Positions 8,926-18,035 of a stretch of 64,000 nucleotides of DNA are shown here, in pieces. Both the position numbers and the translations under genes were made by a program. The notes under the pieces are model-generated. The model saw only the letters and a list, made by a program, of their open reading frames with translations, ran no database searches and was not told where the DNA came from. The DNA comes from Synergistales bacterium. Its GTDB lineage: Bacteria > Synergistota > Synergistia > Synergistales > Aminobacteriaceae. The number at the start of each line of letters is the position of its first letter. Position 1 is the first letter of the stretch. The stretch is taken from contig BNVH01000006.1 in assembly GCA_025997955.1 (NCBI GenBank), positions 1 through 64,000 on the forward strand, in the 5' to 3' direction.

Positions 8926-9906
8926 CTATCTCCCTCCATGAGTGGCGCTACGATACGCGGTAAGAGCTGTTGCCGTTATCAATACCACCCCTATCGTTAC
9001 CTTCTGCCAATCTGTCGGTATCCCGACAAGTATGAGGCTGCCCTTGATCAACACGATTAAAAACACGCCCAGGATAGTTCCCAAAACAGTTCCCTTACCT
9101 CCGGTGAGGCTGGCGCCGCCAAGGACAACAGCCGCGATGACCTCTAACTCGATGCCCTCCAGATCGCGAGGATTCGCTAAGCGAATCAATGAGCAGTGGA
9201 TAATGCCCGCAATGCCGGCAAGAGCTCCGGCCATGCCGTACGTAAAATAATAAATCTTGCGGACTGGGAACCCTGCCCTCACAGCCGCAATCTGATCCCC
9301 GCCCAGAGCGTATACGCCGCGTCCCATTGTAGTTACTCGAAGAATGAACGCTACCAATAGCGCCAAAGCAACGAATATTAGAAAAGAACCTGAAAATCCT
9401 ATGACCGATCCATCCGCAAGGGTTTCAGTGTAGATATTCCACCTGGAAAAATCTATTAGCGGCTGCGGCAGATTTGAAAGGGTAGTCGTGCCCACGAAGG
9501 CTCTTAAAAAACCCGTTACGGCGCTTCCGGTACCCAAAGTCACGATGAGGGGAATTAGTTTGAATGTTGAGATCAAAAAAGCGTTAAGGAGTCCAAGGAT
9601 AATTCCTATCGTCATGGACATAACAAAGGGCATAACGATAGAACCGGTGAATTTTATATACAAAAGATATTTCACGGTGATATAAAACGAGAAGACAGCC
9701 ACCGCCGGAAAAGAAATGTCAATTCCTCCAGATACGATGACCAGAAGGACACCCAACGCAAAAACGCCCATCACCACGCTGCTTTTGAAGAGACTGAAGA
9801 GGTTGGTCCTCGACCAAAAAGAGCTATTCGAGCCGCCGACTAAAAAAGCCAACAGCGCAAGGATACAGAACAACCAAAGTTCGTTTCTTTTGAAAATTTT
9901 ATTCAT
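8926..9906 (-). CDS. Sugar ABC transporter permease (RbsC/BPD_transp_2 type)
   Basis: Polytopic permease with the RbsC-family elements GGIDISFPAVAVFSFYI (about residue 70) and VIAAVVLGGASLTGGKGTV (about residue 245). ATG 9906 has AGGAGAG nine bases upstream. The alternative ATG 9939 overlaps the ATPase stop as ATGA, so coupled initiation there is also possible. It partners the permease at 7929-8921 and the ATPase at 9936-11432. Confidence 0.9.
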   Translation of the reverse strand: MNKIFKRNELWLFCILALLAFLVGGSNSSFWSRTNLFSLFKSSVVMGVFALGVLLVIVSGGIDISFPAVAVFSFYITVKYLLYIKFTGSIVMPFVMSMTIGIILGLLNAFLISTFKLIPLIVTLGTGSAVTGFLRAFVGTTTLSNLPQPLIDFSRWNIYTETLADGSVIGFSGSFLIFVALALLVAFILRVTTMGRGVYALGGDQIAAVRAGFPVRKIYYFTYGMAGALAGIAGIIHCSLIRLANPRDLEGIELEVIAAVVLGGASLTGGKGTVLGTILGVFLIVLIKGSLILVGIPTDWQKVTIGVVLITATALTAYRSATHGGR

Positions 9907-9935
9907 CAGTGGTAACTCTCCTGTCGGCATAACTG

Positions 9936-11432
9936 TCATCTATTTGCGTTAAGGCACTCTACAAGATCGTGTTCTTTCAGAAATTCAGAGTCAAGTTCGT
10001 TTGTAAAGCGACCTTTATGAACAACCAGTATGCGATTGCAGTTTATAATGAGTTCCTGTATATCGTCTGAAAAAATTAATATTCCTACTCCGCTATTCGC
10101 TATTTCGCGAAGTTTTTTGTGTATATCGAACTTTGATCCGACATCTACCCCGACCGTAGGCCCGTTTAGGATAAGCACCTGCGCTCCTGTGGACATCCAA
10201 CGAGCCAGTACGACGCGTTGTTGATTTCCCCCGGATAGCGAGCGAACAGGCATGGCTATATCAGGAGAAACTATTCCGTAGTTGCTCATGGCTTCGCTCG
10301 CGGTCACGCGAATTTTTTTGAAATTGAGCATACCGACGAACGTCTCGAATTTTTTATAGGTGTTCGCAAAAAGGTTTCGCTCTATAGATTGGTCCAAAAA
10401 CAATCCTTCAGTCAGACGGTCTTCTGGAACGTAAGCTATCCCATTTTTCATCGCGTCCTGAATAGACCGTATCGAAACCTCAACGCCATTACGGAATATT
10501 TTCCCCTCGTCGCTCGGCGCGCTGCCAAATAGCGCCAAAGCCAACTCCGTACGCCCTGAACCCAGAAGCCCGGTTATGCCTACCATCTCTCCACGTCGAA
10601 GCGAAAGGTCTATTCCGCTGAAGGCTCCCTTTTTACTAAGTTTTTCCGTGCGCAAAAGAGGTTCTTCGTCAAGAGAGCCTCCCCAATGAAAACGCTCTCC
10701 GCCTATGTCGCGTCCGGTCATTGCCTGAGTGATGCTAACTTCGTCGAAAGCGCCGGTATCTCCGCTTGCCACGACCCGGCCATTTCGCATGATGGTAATT
10801 TTCTCTGTGATATCCAACATTTCACGAATTTTATGACTTACGAAGAGAGTTGAAATTCCTTTTTCTTTCAGATGTCGAATTAACGCGAAGAGCGATTCTA
10901 TCTCTTTTTGCGTTAAAGTGGTAGTAGGCTCGTCCATGATTATAAGCCGAGCGTTACAGTAAACGGCGCGCGCTATTGCCACTAATTGTTTCCCGGAGAC
11001 CGGCAGCTCCTCCACGGTCTTATCCGTGTCCATTTCGATACCTATCATCGCCAAACTTTCACGCGCGATACGGCGCATGTTAGTCAAGGAGACAAACGCG
11101 CGTCTGCTCTCAACCTGATCGCTCAAGGATAGGTTTTCCGCAACTGTGAGGTTGGGAAAGAGCGAGAAGTCTTGATAAATTACCTGTATTCCTTCCCGAA
11201 TGGAGTCTATAGGCTTCAGGCGCGAGTAACTCCGGTCATTTAGCGCTATCTGACCGCTGTCCTGCGCGTAAACTCCGGAAATTATCTTGATAAGCGTCGA
11301 CTTGCCACACCCGTTTTCTCCGGCCAGACAACAAATTTCTCCCTCTTTGACACTTAGCGATACCTTATTGAGAACCTTGACTCCGCCGAAGCTCTTTTCT
11401 ATATCGGCAAGGCAGACAATTCTGTTAGGCAT
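9936..11432 (-). CDS. Sugar ABC transporter ATPase with two nucleotide-binding domains
   Basis: 498-residue duplicated ATPase of the RbsA/MglA type. The first domain has Walker A GENGCGKST (about residue 39), signature LPVSGKQ and Walker B IIMDEPT. The second has the degenerate Walker A-like GLLGSGRTE typical of this class and signature LSGGNQQ. ATG 11432 follows AGGAGG by six bases, better than the longer start at 11507. It energises the two permeases downstream. A stem-loop separates it from the binding-protein gene. Confidence 0.92.
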   Translation of the reverse strand: MPNRIVCLADIEKSFGGVKVLNKVSLSVKEGEICCLAGENGCGKSTLIKIISGVYAQDSGQIALNDRSYSRLKPIDSIREGIQVIYQDFSLFPNLTVAENLSLSDQVESRRAFVSLTNMRRIARESLAMIGIEMDTDKTVEELPVSGKQLVAIARAVYCNARLIIMDEPTTTLTQKEIESLFALIRHLKEKGISTLFVSHKIREMLDITEKITIMRNGRVVASGDTGAFDEVSITQAMTGRDIGGERFHWGGSLDEEPLLRTEKLSKKGAFSGIDLSLRRGEMVGITGLLGSGRTELALALFGSAPSDEGKIFRNGVEVSIRSIQDAMKNGIAYVPEDRLTEGLFLDQSIERNLFANTYKKFETFVGMLNFKKIRVTASEAMSNYGIVSPDIAMPVRSLSGGNQQRVVLARWMSTGAQVLILNGPTVGVDVGSKFDIHKKLREIANSGVGILIFSDDIQELIINCNRILVVHKGRFTNELDSEFLKEHDLVECLNANR

Positions 11433-11467
11433 GTGAGTCCTCCTGTTTTCAGGGGTCTGAAGCTCAT

Positions 11468-11504
11468 AGGGAGGAGGAACACAAGGTATCCGTTCCCCCT
11501 CCCT
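11468..11504 (-). promoter_or_regulatory. Stem-loop between binding-protein and ATPase genes
   Basis: Arms 11468-11480 and 11492-11504 pair over 13 bases with one mismatch, and there is no strong T-run. Such hairpins often protect the 3' end of the binding-protein message and damp downstream expression. Confidence 0.55.
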
Positions 11505-11521
11505 CAAAATTCGGGGAAATT

Positions 11522-12526
11522 TTAGAAGTTGTATTCGTCCGCGTTTTCCTTGGTGACAACTACCCAGCCCGCTCCGTAGAAAAGGCTTTTTTTATCCTTG
11601 TCCTGTTTGATGCTCTCAAAGCCTGGAAAACCAAGATTCGCGCCATCTTTGATCTCGTCTTTTTTTCCGTCGAGAATAGCGATGGCGATCTTGTTCATGA
11701 CCTTTCCGGCTATCGCGGGATCCCAGAACTGTATAGTCTGGATAGCGCCGCTCTTAAGGTACTGCGCCGCTATAGATGGCAGACCGGTTCCGGTGAAAAA
11801 CACCTTCCCCTGCAGTCCGCGTTCCTCTATCGCAAGTCCCGCTCCGGCGGATGTCGGCATCGGGCCGCCGCATATTCCCTTCAAATCTGTATGGGCTACC
11901 AGAGCCTCTTTGATCTTCTGGTAGTCTATCGTAGCGTCGTCATAGGTCTCTATGCGCGATGTGACCTCGTGCATATCGGGAAAATGTTCCTTTTGATAGG
12001 CTATGGCGCCGTCAATCCACTCGTTCTGGGATTTCGAGGTCAGGCTGCCCACTGTGCAGATATAGCCTCCCTTACCGCCCATATTTTTCCCGAGGTCTTT
12101 CATGATGTTGGCTCCATATGCGAAATTATCGAAGGCTTCTATTATGACGTCCACGTTTTCTTGAGTCGACGCTTCGTGAGAAACGACGACTATGCCGGCG
12201 TCACGCGCCTTTTTAAGCACCGGCTCCAAAGCTTCGACGGAGAAAGGAACTACGCAAAGCGCGTCGACACCCTGCGCTATAAGGTCTTCAATGATCTGCA
12301 CCTGCTCCGCGGCGTCAGTTTTAGCCGGGCCTACCATCCACAAATCCTGACCGGTCTCCTTGGCATACTCGTTTACGCCGACGCGCATACGGTCAAACCA
12401 GGCGATACCGTCAACCTTGACTACTGTGGCAATTTTGTACTTTTTCTCAGCAGCCATAGCGCCTGTTACGACCAAGAAAATAAACAAACTCGTGATTAGC
12501 GCCAACAACATACATTTCCTTTTCAA
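11522..12526 (-). CDS. Sugar ABC transporter substrate-binding protein (LsrB/RbsB type)
   Basis: 334-residue periplasmic binding protein of Peripla_BP_4 type, recalling AI-2/rhamnose-type binders (LsrB, RhaS). The start is read as TTG 12526, nine bases after GGAGG. This gives a signal peptide beginning MKRKCMLLALITS and ending near GAMAA. The mature part has the family order KYKIATVVKVDGIAWFDRM, QIIEDLIAQGVDALCVVPF, then VVSHEAS. It is the first gene of the minus-strand operon, downstream of the promoter at 12722-12750. Ligand unknown; a pentose, a related sugar or AI-2 are all possible. Confidence 0.87.
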   Translation of the reverse strand: MKRKCMLLALITSLFIFLVVTGAMAAEKKYKIATVVKVDGIAWFDRMRVGVNEYAKETGQDLWMVGPAKTDAAEQVQIIEDLIAQGVDALCVVPFSVEALEPVLKKARDAGIVVVSHEASTQENVDVIIEAFDNFAYGANIMKDLGKNMGGKGGYICTVGSLTSKSQNEWIDGAIAYQKEHFPDMHEVTSRIETYDDATIDYQKIKEALVAHTDLKGICGGPMPTSAGAGLAIEERGLQGKVFFTGTGLPSIAAQYLKSGAIQTIQFWDPAIAGKVMNKIAIAILDGKKDEIKDGANLGFPGFESIKQDKDKKSLFYGAGWVVVTKENADEYNF

Positions 12527-12611
12527 CTCCGAACACCTCCAAAAATTTTGGTAAATTTGGCAACAACACACCCAGTTCTGTCACATAAACAGAACAGCGC
12601 CAAGCCGTCGC

Positions 12612-12675
12612 TTCTCCCGGGTACATCCCTCCCCTACCGAATGACATACAAGCCCGCCAAACGATATTTCATCAC
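12612..12675. repeat. 64-bp donor arm of an inverted repeat (partner 13690-13753)
   Basis: Reverse-complement identity over 64/64 bases with 13690-13753. The block belongs naturally to the 5' leader of the sugar operon here and appears misplaced inside the DUF4403 gene. This copy is therefore the donor. Confidence 0.95.
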
Positions 12676-12721
12676 GACAGGTAAATGAGCTAACTTAAAA
12701 AAACAAAAGTTTGACTATGTG

Positions 12722-12750
12722 ATTATACTTAATCCAATCATCGGTTTCAA
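12722..12750 (-). promoter_or_regulatory. Sigma-70-type promoter of the sugar ABC operon
   Basis: On the minus strand TTGAAA (12750-12745), a 17-base spacer and a perfect TATAAT (12727-12722). It points toward the binding-protein gene and leaves a leader of about 190 nt. Confidence 0.65.
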
Positions 12751-13518
12751 GGTTTAATAAAATTTAAGTTTCCCGAACCAACATTTGTGTCAAAGTTTTT
12801 GTTACGGAGGCGCGCGAAACGAACTATAGAAGCGTATTTTGTGTTAAGCTTAACGAACTAGCTGAAAACCAAAAAAATATTTCTTGGGGCGAAAAAAATG
12901 AAAAAAGCAATACTTTTACTTCTTGTTGTTCTAGTTTTCGGATGTATGGCGCGCGCTTTTTTCCCCGACGTAATGGCAAGCATAAAATTTTTCGAGTCAG
13001 GCGATACAGTTGTGATACCTGTGTTCCCGAAGCCCGAGTTATCGCGCGCGTATATTCCGCCTTCCGAGGTTTCTTCTTCCATTGTCACCGTTCCTATCAA
13101 GTTATCGACGGACGACTTACAGTCGCTTGCCAACAGGACTCTGCCCAAGCACTACAACGGGGATGTGGAGTACCTTGACGGAAGCGTCAGAGGCAAGTTG
13201 AACTACAGGCTCAGGCGAGAAGGCGACGCTAAAGTCACGACTGAAAACGGAAGAATCAAAATATCCTTTCAGGTTAAATTTAACGTGCGTTTTGCCGGTA
13301 ACGTCTTAGCCGCGATTGTTAGAGTTCCATTTAGCTCACAGACCGATGGAGCGCTTGATTTTTTCGTTACCGTCAAACCAAGCGTCGGACGCGACTGGTC
13401 GGTGAAAACCGATGCTGAGATTGATTACGCTTGGGTAAAAACTCCTAAGCTCAGGGTCGCCGGCGTACAGATAGGACTGCGAAAGGAGACCGACAGGTTT
13501 TTGAGAGAAGCTATCCGA

Positions 13519-13693
13519 GAGAATCTGTATAAAGTAGACGATGTAATCAATAAAGAAGTAAAGCTGAGGGATATAATGCAAAGAGAATGGGACAATTTAG
13601 CTGTCCCAGTCAAAGCGGCGGAATCAATGTTCCTTCATTTCGACCCTCGCGGCATTGCCGCGTCGCCTCTTGAGATAACTCCAAATGAAGTGA
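13519..13693 (+). repeat. Direct repeat copy 1 (175 bp)
   Basis: Identical to 13749-13923 as far as read, at an offset of 230 bp. It is part of the DUF4403 coding region. The right end shares GTGA with the inverted insert. Confidence 0.95.
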
Positions 13694-13753
13694 TGAAATA
13701 TCGTTTGGCGGGCTTGTATGTCATTCGGTAGGGGAGGGATGTACCCGGGAGAA
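13690..13753. repeat. Inverted 64-bp insert at the duplication junction
   Basis: Exact reverse complement of 12612-12675, which lies about 1 kb upstream. It overlaps the copy 1 end by four bases (GTGA) and the copy 2 start by five (GAGAA); these are the microhomologies at the two joins. It introduces the stop at 13731. Confidence 0.95.
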
Positions 13754-13923
13754 TCTGTATAAAGTAGACGATGTAATCAATAAAGAAGTAAAGCTGAGGG
13801 ATATAATGCAAAGAGAATGGGACAATTTAGCTGTCCCAGTCAAAGCGGCGGAATCAATGTTCCTTCATTTCGACCCTCGCGGCATTGCCGCGTCGCCTCT
13901 TGAGATAACTCCAAATGAAGTGA
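13749..13923 (+). repeat. Direct repeat copy 2 (175 bp)
   Basis: Second copy of 13519-13693. The 230-bp offset is not a multiple of three, so the DUF4403 frame is lost here and restarts only from an internal Met at 13806. Confidence 0.95.
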
Positions 13924-14611
13924 CGCTTAGAGCATGCGTGGAAACCGGAATATCGTTATCAATTGGACTGGGGAATATAACCCCGACGCGCAAAAAAAGA
14001 TTGCCCTCGCTTGAGCGGTATGTCTTGGGTGACGAATTGATTAAATTGAATGTCAAAGCGCTGTTAAACTACGATGCCCTTGAGCGGGAAGCTATGAAAG
14101 GCTTATCGGCGGAAGATAAGATCGATTTGGGAGTAACTTCGGTCACCGTGAAGTCGTTGCGCCTTATGGGCAGCGGAGAGAAATTGGTGGTGGGGTTTGA
14201 AATAAGCGCAGGCCCCTCAAGCGGAACGATATATGCCGCCGGAGAGCTTGATTTTGACGAAGAGACAAGGATTTTGTCCGTAAAAAATTTTGGCCTGGAT
14301 TACGAAGTGTCAAGCGCCCTTGCAAAGACGGCCGCTTGGCTTCTGCGTCCGGCGCTTCTGAGGTTTTTGAGCGAAAAATTGGAGTGGAAGCTCGGCTCCC
14401 AAATAGATAAACTGACAGATGAAGCGAGGAGTATAATTGCCCTACGCTACCTGAGCGATGAGTTTGAGTTCAGGGGAACGCTTGAATCCGCGCGTTTTAA
14501 CGAGTTGCGCGTTACCGCTCAGGGCGTTGAAATTGGATTAAACTTAGAAGGATCCGCGGCGCTTACGTATATGCCGATTTATTGAAGAATTATTTAGCGG
14601 ACATTTCCCCC

Positions 14612-14640
14612 TTGACAAACCCCCCGCCCGCGTATATCTT
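14612..14640 (+). promoter_or_regulatory. Promoter ahead of the XRE-cupin / aconitase X operon
   Basis: TTGACA (14612-14617), a 17-base C-rich spacer and TATCTT (14635-14640). It lies about 170 bp before the regulator start and no terminator intervenes. Confidence 0.55.
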
Positions 14641-14808
14641 TTACTGTAATTGGGACGAAAGAATGGGCCTGAGACCAGAGAGCAAATTTATGGCGGCTTC
14701 TTTGGGAAGTCGCTTTTTTATGCGCTTTTGCGGTATAATCTTCATGTTAGGGATTACTGATTCATTGTATGTGTTCAATAACTGTAAGCTACGTTGGAGG
14801 TAGCCTGT

Positions 14809-15378
14809 GTGGATCAATTTGTTGGTGGACTGATTAAAAGATTACGCAAAAAACGTAAAATGACGCTACAGCTCTTAGGAGAATCTACAAATCTTTCCGT
14901 CAGCTATCTCAGCCTTATGGAACGAGGACATACAAGCCCCACCGTCGAGAATTTGCATAAAATATGTCGGGCCCTTGATATAACCATGGTTGACTTGTTC
15001 GAGCGTCTTGAGGACAATCAAAATTGCATAAAAAAAGAAAATCGACGTATTATCTTCGATGAGCCGGGCAGTCTGCGCTATGAAGCGATTAGTGAAGGCG
15101 TGCGCCAAATCACGGGAATGTGTATGTACGTGTACGACAATTTGGCCCATGAATCAAGCCCTCATGTCGCGGACGAATTGGGGGTCGTTTTACAGGGAAG
15201 CATGGTTTTTACTCTCAACGGAATTGACTACACACTAAAAGAAGATGACTCTATTTACGTTCCGGCCGGCAGTCTTCATATCTTCCAAAAAAACAGCGAA
15301 TGCCCCTGCGTAAGTTTTTGGGCGTCGCTGAGCGTAACTTATTCTTCTCTGCGAGCGCCAAACACACTTAGATCGTAG
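14809..15378 (+). CDS. XRE-family regulator with C-terminal cupin domain
   Basis: 189-residue regulator. Residues about 5-65 form an HTH_3 helix-turn-helix (LIKRLRKKRKMTLQLLGE, then SYLSLMERGHTSPTVENL). Residues about 105-175 form a small cupin with HVADELGVVLQGSMVFTLNG and PAGSLHIF, which normally binds a small effector. GTG 14809 is chosen because GGAGG precedes it by eight bases. Proteins of this build usually control the catabolic genes beside them, so it probably senses the substrate of the aconitase X/racemase genes immediately downstream. The last dozen residues look unlike the family and may be a diverged tail. Confidence 0.87.
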   Translation: MDQFVGGLIKRLRKKRKMTLQLLGESTNLSVSYLSLMERGHTSPTVENLHKICRALDITMVDLFERLEDNQNCIKKENRRIIFDEPGSLRYEAISEGVRQITGMCMYVYDNLAHESSPHVADELGVVLQGSMVFTLNGIDYTLKEDDSIYVPAGSLHIFQKNSECPCVSFWASLSVTYSSLRAPNTLRS

Positions 15379-15407
15379 AAATCAATGATTGAATCGAGGT
15401 GTTTTCA

Positions 15408-16688
15408 GTGCTTACACTGACCGTAGCCGAAAAAGAAATGTTGGACGGCAAAAAGGGCAAGCTCAAACAGCAAGCCATGCGCAAGATAGTGGAATACGCG
15501 GAAATCTTGAATGCCTCCGAACTTTGTGAGGTGAGTATGGCACATCTGTTTTGCGGCGCGCATGATTATCTCTCGGCCGCCGGGGATCGCAGTGTGGAGG
15601 AAGTTATCTCCATCATGCAATATTGCTCGGACGAACTTCTCCCGCTTGAGGAAATGGCCTGTTTCTGTCAGTCTGACTGCGGCCCTATGGACCCTATAAA
15701 CTACGACAAAATGAACTGTACGCAAAAAGAGGCGGATCGCAACAAGCAGTTCCTTGATTGTTACCGTGCCTGCGGAGTAAATCTAGCGGGCACCTGCGTG
15801 CCATACCTTTGCGGATTTGTCCCGTTGCCGGGGGAGCATTACGTCAGCAGCGAATCTCACGCGGTTACGCTCATGAACTCTTTTTGGGGCGCCTGCGGAA
15901 ACGCGGATGGCCTTGAAGCTGGGTTTTGGGCCGCCGCCTGCGGACGGATACCGAAATGGGGCAATCACGTAAAGGAAAACCGCCTCGGTACGCATGTTTT
16001 TGAGATAGACGCTCCGATAAAGACGAGCATGGATTGGGATCTCTTGGGTTATACCATAGGCAGACGCCTTCCTTCCCATTCCGTCCCCGTTCTGACCGGC
16101 CTGAGCAACCGCCCGACTATTTTCACGATAAAGTATTTCTTTGCCGCCATGGCCACCACTTCCGGCCCTGAGATGTGCCACTTGGTGGGAATCACCCCCG
16201 AGGCCCCGACTTTGGAAGCGGCTTTAGGCGGAAAACAGCCGATAGGCAAAGCGACGATCACCTCGTCCGATTTGCTGGAATCCTTCAAAATTTTGGGCGG
16301 CGGAGTCAAGCGCGATACCGTAGACTACATAAGCCTCGGTTGTCCGCACTATAGCATCGAAGAGCTGCGGAAAATAGCGATGTTTTTGGAGGGTAAAAAA
16401 ATCGCGCGCGGAACCGCTGTGCACATATGGACCGCCTCTCCCATAAAGACCGTCATGGATAACAGCGGGTATACGCAAATCATTGAGTCGTCGGGCGCTG
16501 TCGTGCTCACATCAAGCTGCCCTTTGACAAGCGGAAAATTGCCGCCCGGGGTGAAAACCATGGCTTTCGACTCGGCAAAACAAGCGCACTACATGACGCC
16601 GGGACGTGATATAAAGGTTCTGTACGGCTCGCTGCAAGCCTGCCTTACAGCGGCCACGACAGGGAAATGGAGCGGTTCGGATGAGTAA
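15408..16688 (+). CDS. Aconitase X, large (catalytic) subunit, DUF521
   Basis: 426-residue DUF521 protein. Conserved pieces include FCQSDCGPMDPINYDKM, PYLCGFVPLPGEHYVSSESHAV, NSFWGACGNADG and TASPIKTVMDNSGY, with several Cys available for a [2Fe-2S] or [3Fe-4S] cluster. Aconitase X enzymes are dehydratases. Characterised members act on cis-3-hydroxy-L-proline (bacteria) or mevalonate 5-phosphate (archaea). GTG 15408 is preferred to GTG 15399 because GAGG lies eight bases before it. The small subunit overlaps the 3' end, so this is the two-gene bacterial form. A hydroxyproline or other hydroxy-acid substrate is likely; the exact one is not shown. Confidence 0.9.
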   Translation: MLTLTVAEKEMLDGKKGKLKQQAMRKIVEYAEILNASELCEVSMAHLFCGAHDYLSAAGDRSVEEVISIMQYCSDELLPLEEMACFCQSDCGPMDPINYDKMNCTQKEADRNKQFLDCYRACGVNLAGTCVPYLCGFVPLPGEHYVSSESHAVTLMNSFWGACGNADGLEAGFWAAACGRIPKWGNHVKENRLGTHVFEIDAPIKTSMDWDLLGYTIGRRLPSHSVPVLTGLSNRPTIFTIKYFFAAMATTSGPEMCHLVGITPEAPTLEAALGGKQPIGKATITSSDLLESFKILGGGVKRDTVDYISLGCPHYSIEELRKIAMFLEGKKIARGTAVHIWTASPIKTVMDNSGYTQIIESSGAVVLTSSCPLTSGKLPPGVKTMAFDSAKQAHYMTPGRDIKVLYGSLQACLTAATTGKWSGSDE

Positions 16689-17088
16689 TAGAATAAAAGG
16701 ACGAGGCGCCGTGAAGGGAATCGCCGAGGGCTACGCCATGGTGAGCGGCGAAACCATACAGGGATGGTCAGGAATCGACGAGTCAACAGGAAAAATTGTC
16801 GAAATAGGGCACCCTTTCGAGGGTATGTCCATGAAGGGCGCCGTGTTGATAATATCAGGCGGGAAGGGCTCGAACGGATGGTCATGTCATTTCCACGCGG
16901 CAAAGCTGAAGGGAGTCGCGCCGGCGGCGATGGTTTTCCCTAAAATGGATTCACGAACCGGCGTGGCGGCGGCGGTGACCGGTGTTCCGGTCGTCACCGA
17001 CCTCGAGTTGGATCCGTTTTCCTGTATAAAAACAGGAGATTACGTCATCGTCAACGCTGACGAGGGATATGTGGAAATACGTGAATAA
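16681..17088 (+). CDS. Aconitase X, small (swivel) subunit, DUF126
   Basis: 135-residue swivel-domain subunit overlapping the large subunit by eight bases. The active-site loop GGKGSNGWS (about residues 60-68) and the closing region VPVVTDLELDPF with DYVIVNADEGYVEI are typical of the family. It docks onto the large subunit to complete the dehydratase active site. Overlap and order imply coupled translation at equal amounts. Confidence 0.9.
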   Translation: MSNRIKGRGAVKGIAEGYAMVSGETIQGWSGIDESTGKIVEIGHPFEGMSMKGAVLIISGGKGSNGWSCHFHAAKLKGVAPAAMVFPKMDSRTGVAAAVTGVPVVTDLELDPFSCIKTGDYVIVNADEGYVEIRE

Positions 17089-17101
17089 AGGAGGGACAAA
17101 T

Positions 17102-17890
17102 ATGGAAAAGATAATTCGCAATTATGGCTATATCGGCACTGAGCAGGACGGCAACAAGCGGTTTCACATTACCTATAATCAGTGGGTAGCCGGATATACG
17201 GTAGGCATATTGTTGCTTGATGTTCACTATCCGCTAATGCCGGGCAATGTCGTCAACGCCTGCACATATTCCTTCCCGGTAAGGCATATGTGGGTGCCGG
17301 GCGCGAATCAGGCCAGAATGCACAGCGGCGATAAAACCCTGTTGCCCGAGCTTGTCAAGTCCGCGAAACAGTTGGAATTGGAAGGATGCAGGGCCGTTTG
17401 CGGAGCCTGCGGATACTTTGGGCATTTCCAGGAGTCCGTGGCTGACGAGATGGACATTCCCGTCTATCTTTCCAGCGTCGTCCAAGTCCCTTGGATAGCG
17501 GTGGGGCTCAAGAAACGACAAAAGATAGGCATTCTCTGCGCGGACGGTCATAATTTGACCTCAAGCCTTTTTTCGGCCTGCGGTGTCGGAGAAGATCTAA
17601 TGAATCGCTGCGTAGTCGCCTCGGCGGGACATTTGCCGGAGTTTTCGGCTTTAATGGAGCGGCGAGGGCATTTTGACAATGGGATTATCCGCGACGAACT
17701 CATCACGCTGGCCTCCGACCTTGTGCGCGACAACCCGGAAATTGGCGCGATTTTATTGGAATGCAGCGATATGCCCCCGTACTCGTCCGCTATTCAGGCC
17801 GCGCTGAATCTGCCCGTATTCGATTTCATCACGATGATCAATTACGTACACTCCGCCGTGGCGCAAAAACCGTATTATGGTTTTATGTAG
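17102..17890 (+). CDS. Asp/Glu/hydantoin racemase-family protein
   Basis: 262-residue protein of the racemase superfamily with two catalytic-type cysteines: one in VCGACGYFGHF (about residue 105) and one in LLECSDMPPY (about residue 222). Both sit where cofactor-independent racemases carry their acid/base pair. ATG 17102 has AGGAGG just upstream, and the gene follows the aconitase X pair with a 13-nt gap. A paralogue with the same landmarks starts at 19609. It could racemise or isomerise an amino-acid intermediate of the aconitase X pathway. The true substrate is unknown. Confidence 0.78.
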   Translation: MEKIIRNYGYIGTEQDGNKRFHITYNQWVAGYTVGILLLDVHYPLMPGNVVNACTYSFPVRHMWVPGANQARMHSGDKTLLPELVKSAKQLELEGCRAVCGACGYFGHFQESVADEMDIPVYLSSVVQVPWIAVGLKKRQKIGILCADGHNLTSSLFSACGVGEDLMNRCVVASAGHLPEFSALMERRGHFDNGIIRDELITLASDLVRDNPEIGAILLECSDMPPYSSAIQAALNLPVFDFITMINYVHSAVAQKPYYGFM

Positions 17891-17972
17891 ATATCTATCT
17901 GCGAGTTCATAAAATCTTTTATTAGGCTTTCAACAAATGGCACGAGTGTACCACCATAGAGAGCGATATACA

Positions 17973-18012
17973 AAAACCCCTCCTGACCCGCGTTGAAATC
18001 AGGAGGGGTTTT
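17973..18012. terminator. Bidirectional rho-independent terminator
   Basis: A perfect 14-bp stem (17973-17986 with 17999-18012) has A-tract and T-tract flanks on both sides. It lies between the convergent genes ending at 17890 (plus) and 18036 (minus) and can stop both. Confidence 0.9.
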
Positions 18013-18035
18013 ATGTCTATCTGTCGTTATGCCGT

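Larger units (their letters stand above)
12527..12897. other. Divergent intergenic region
   Basis: 371 bp between the minus-strand sugar operon and the plus-strand DUF4403 gene. It holds the operon promoter (12722-12750), a leader of roughly 190 nt, and the 64-bp block 12612-12675 that recurs inverted at 13690-13753. I see no ORF, tRNA or recognisable riboswitch. A short GGGGCG lies ahead of ATG 12898. Confidence 0.6.
12898..14585 (+). pseudogene. DUF4403-family protein, interrupted by a duplication with an inverted insert
   Basis: Exported protein with an N-terminal hydrophobic segment ending LVFGC (a near-lipobox), then DUF4403-like text such as SSIVTVPIKLSTDDLQSLAN. The frame runs 12898-13693, enters foreign inverted DNA and stops at 13731. 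The remainder (to 14585) is in another frame and resumes in a repeated segment. Deleting 13694-13923 (230 bp) fuses the two parts into one 485-residue frame, so the ancestral gene was intact. DUF4403 proteins have no firmly assigned function; an envelope role is likely from the signal sequence. If the rearrangement is an assembly or amplification chimera, the real gene is whole. Confidence 0.8.
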
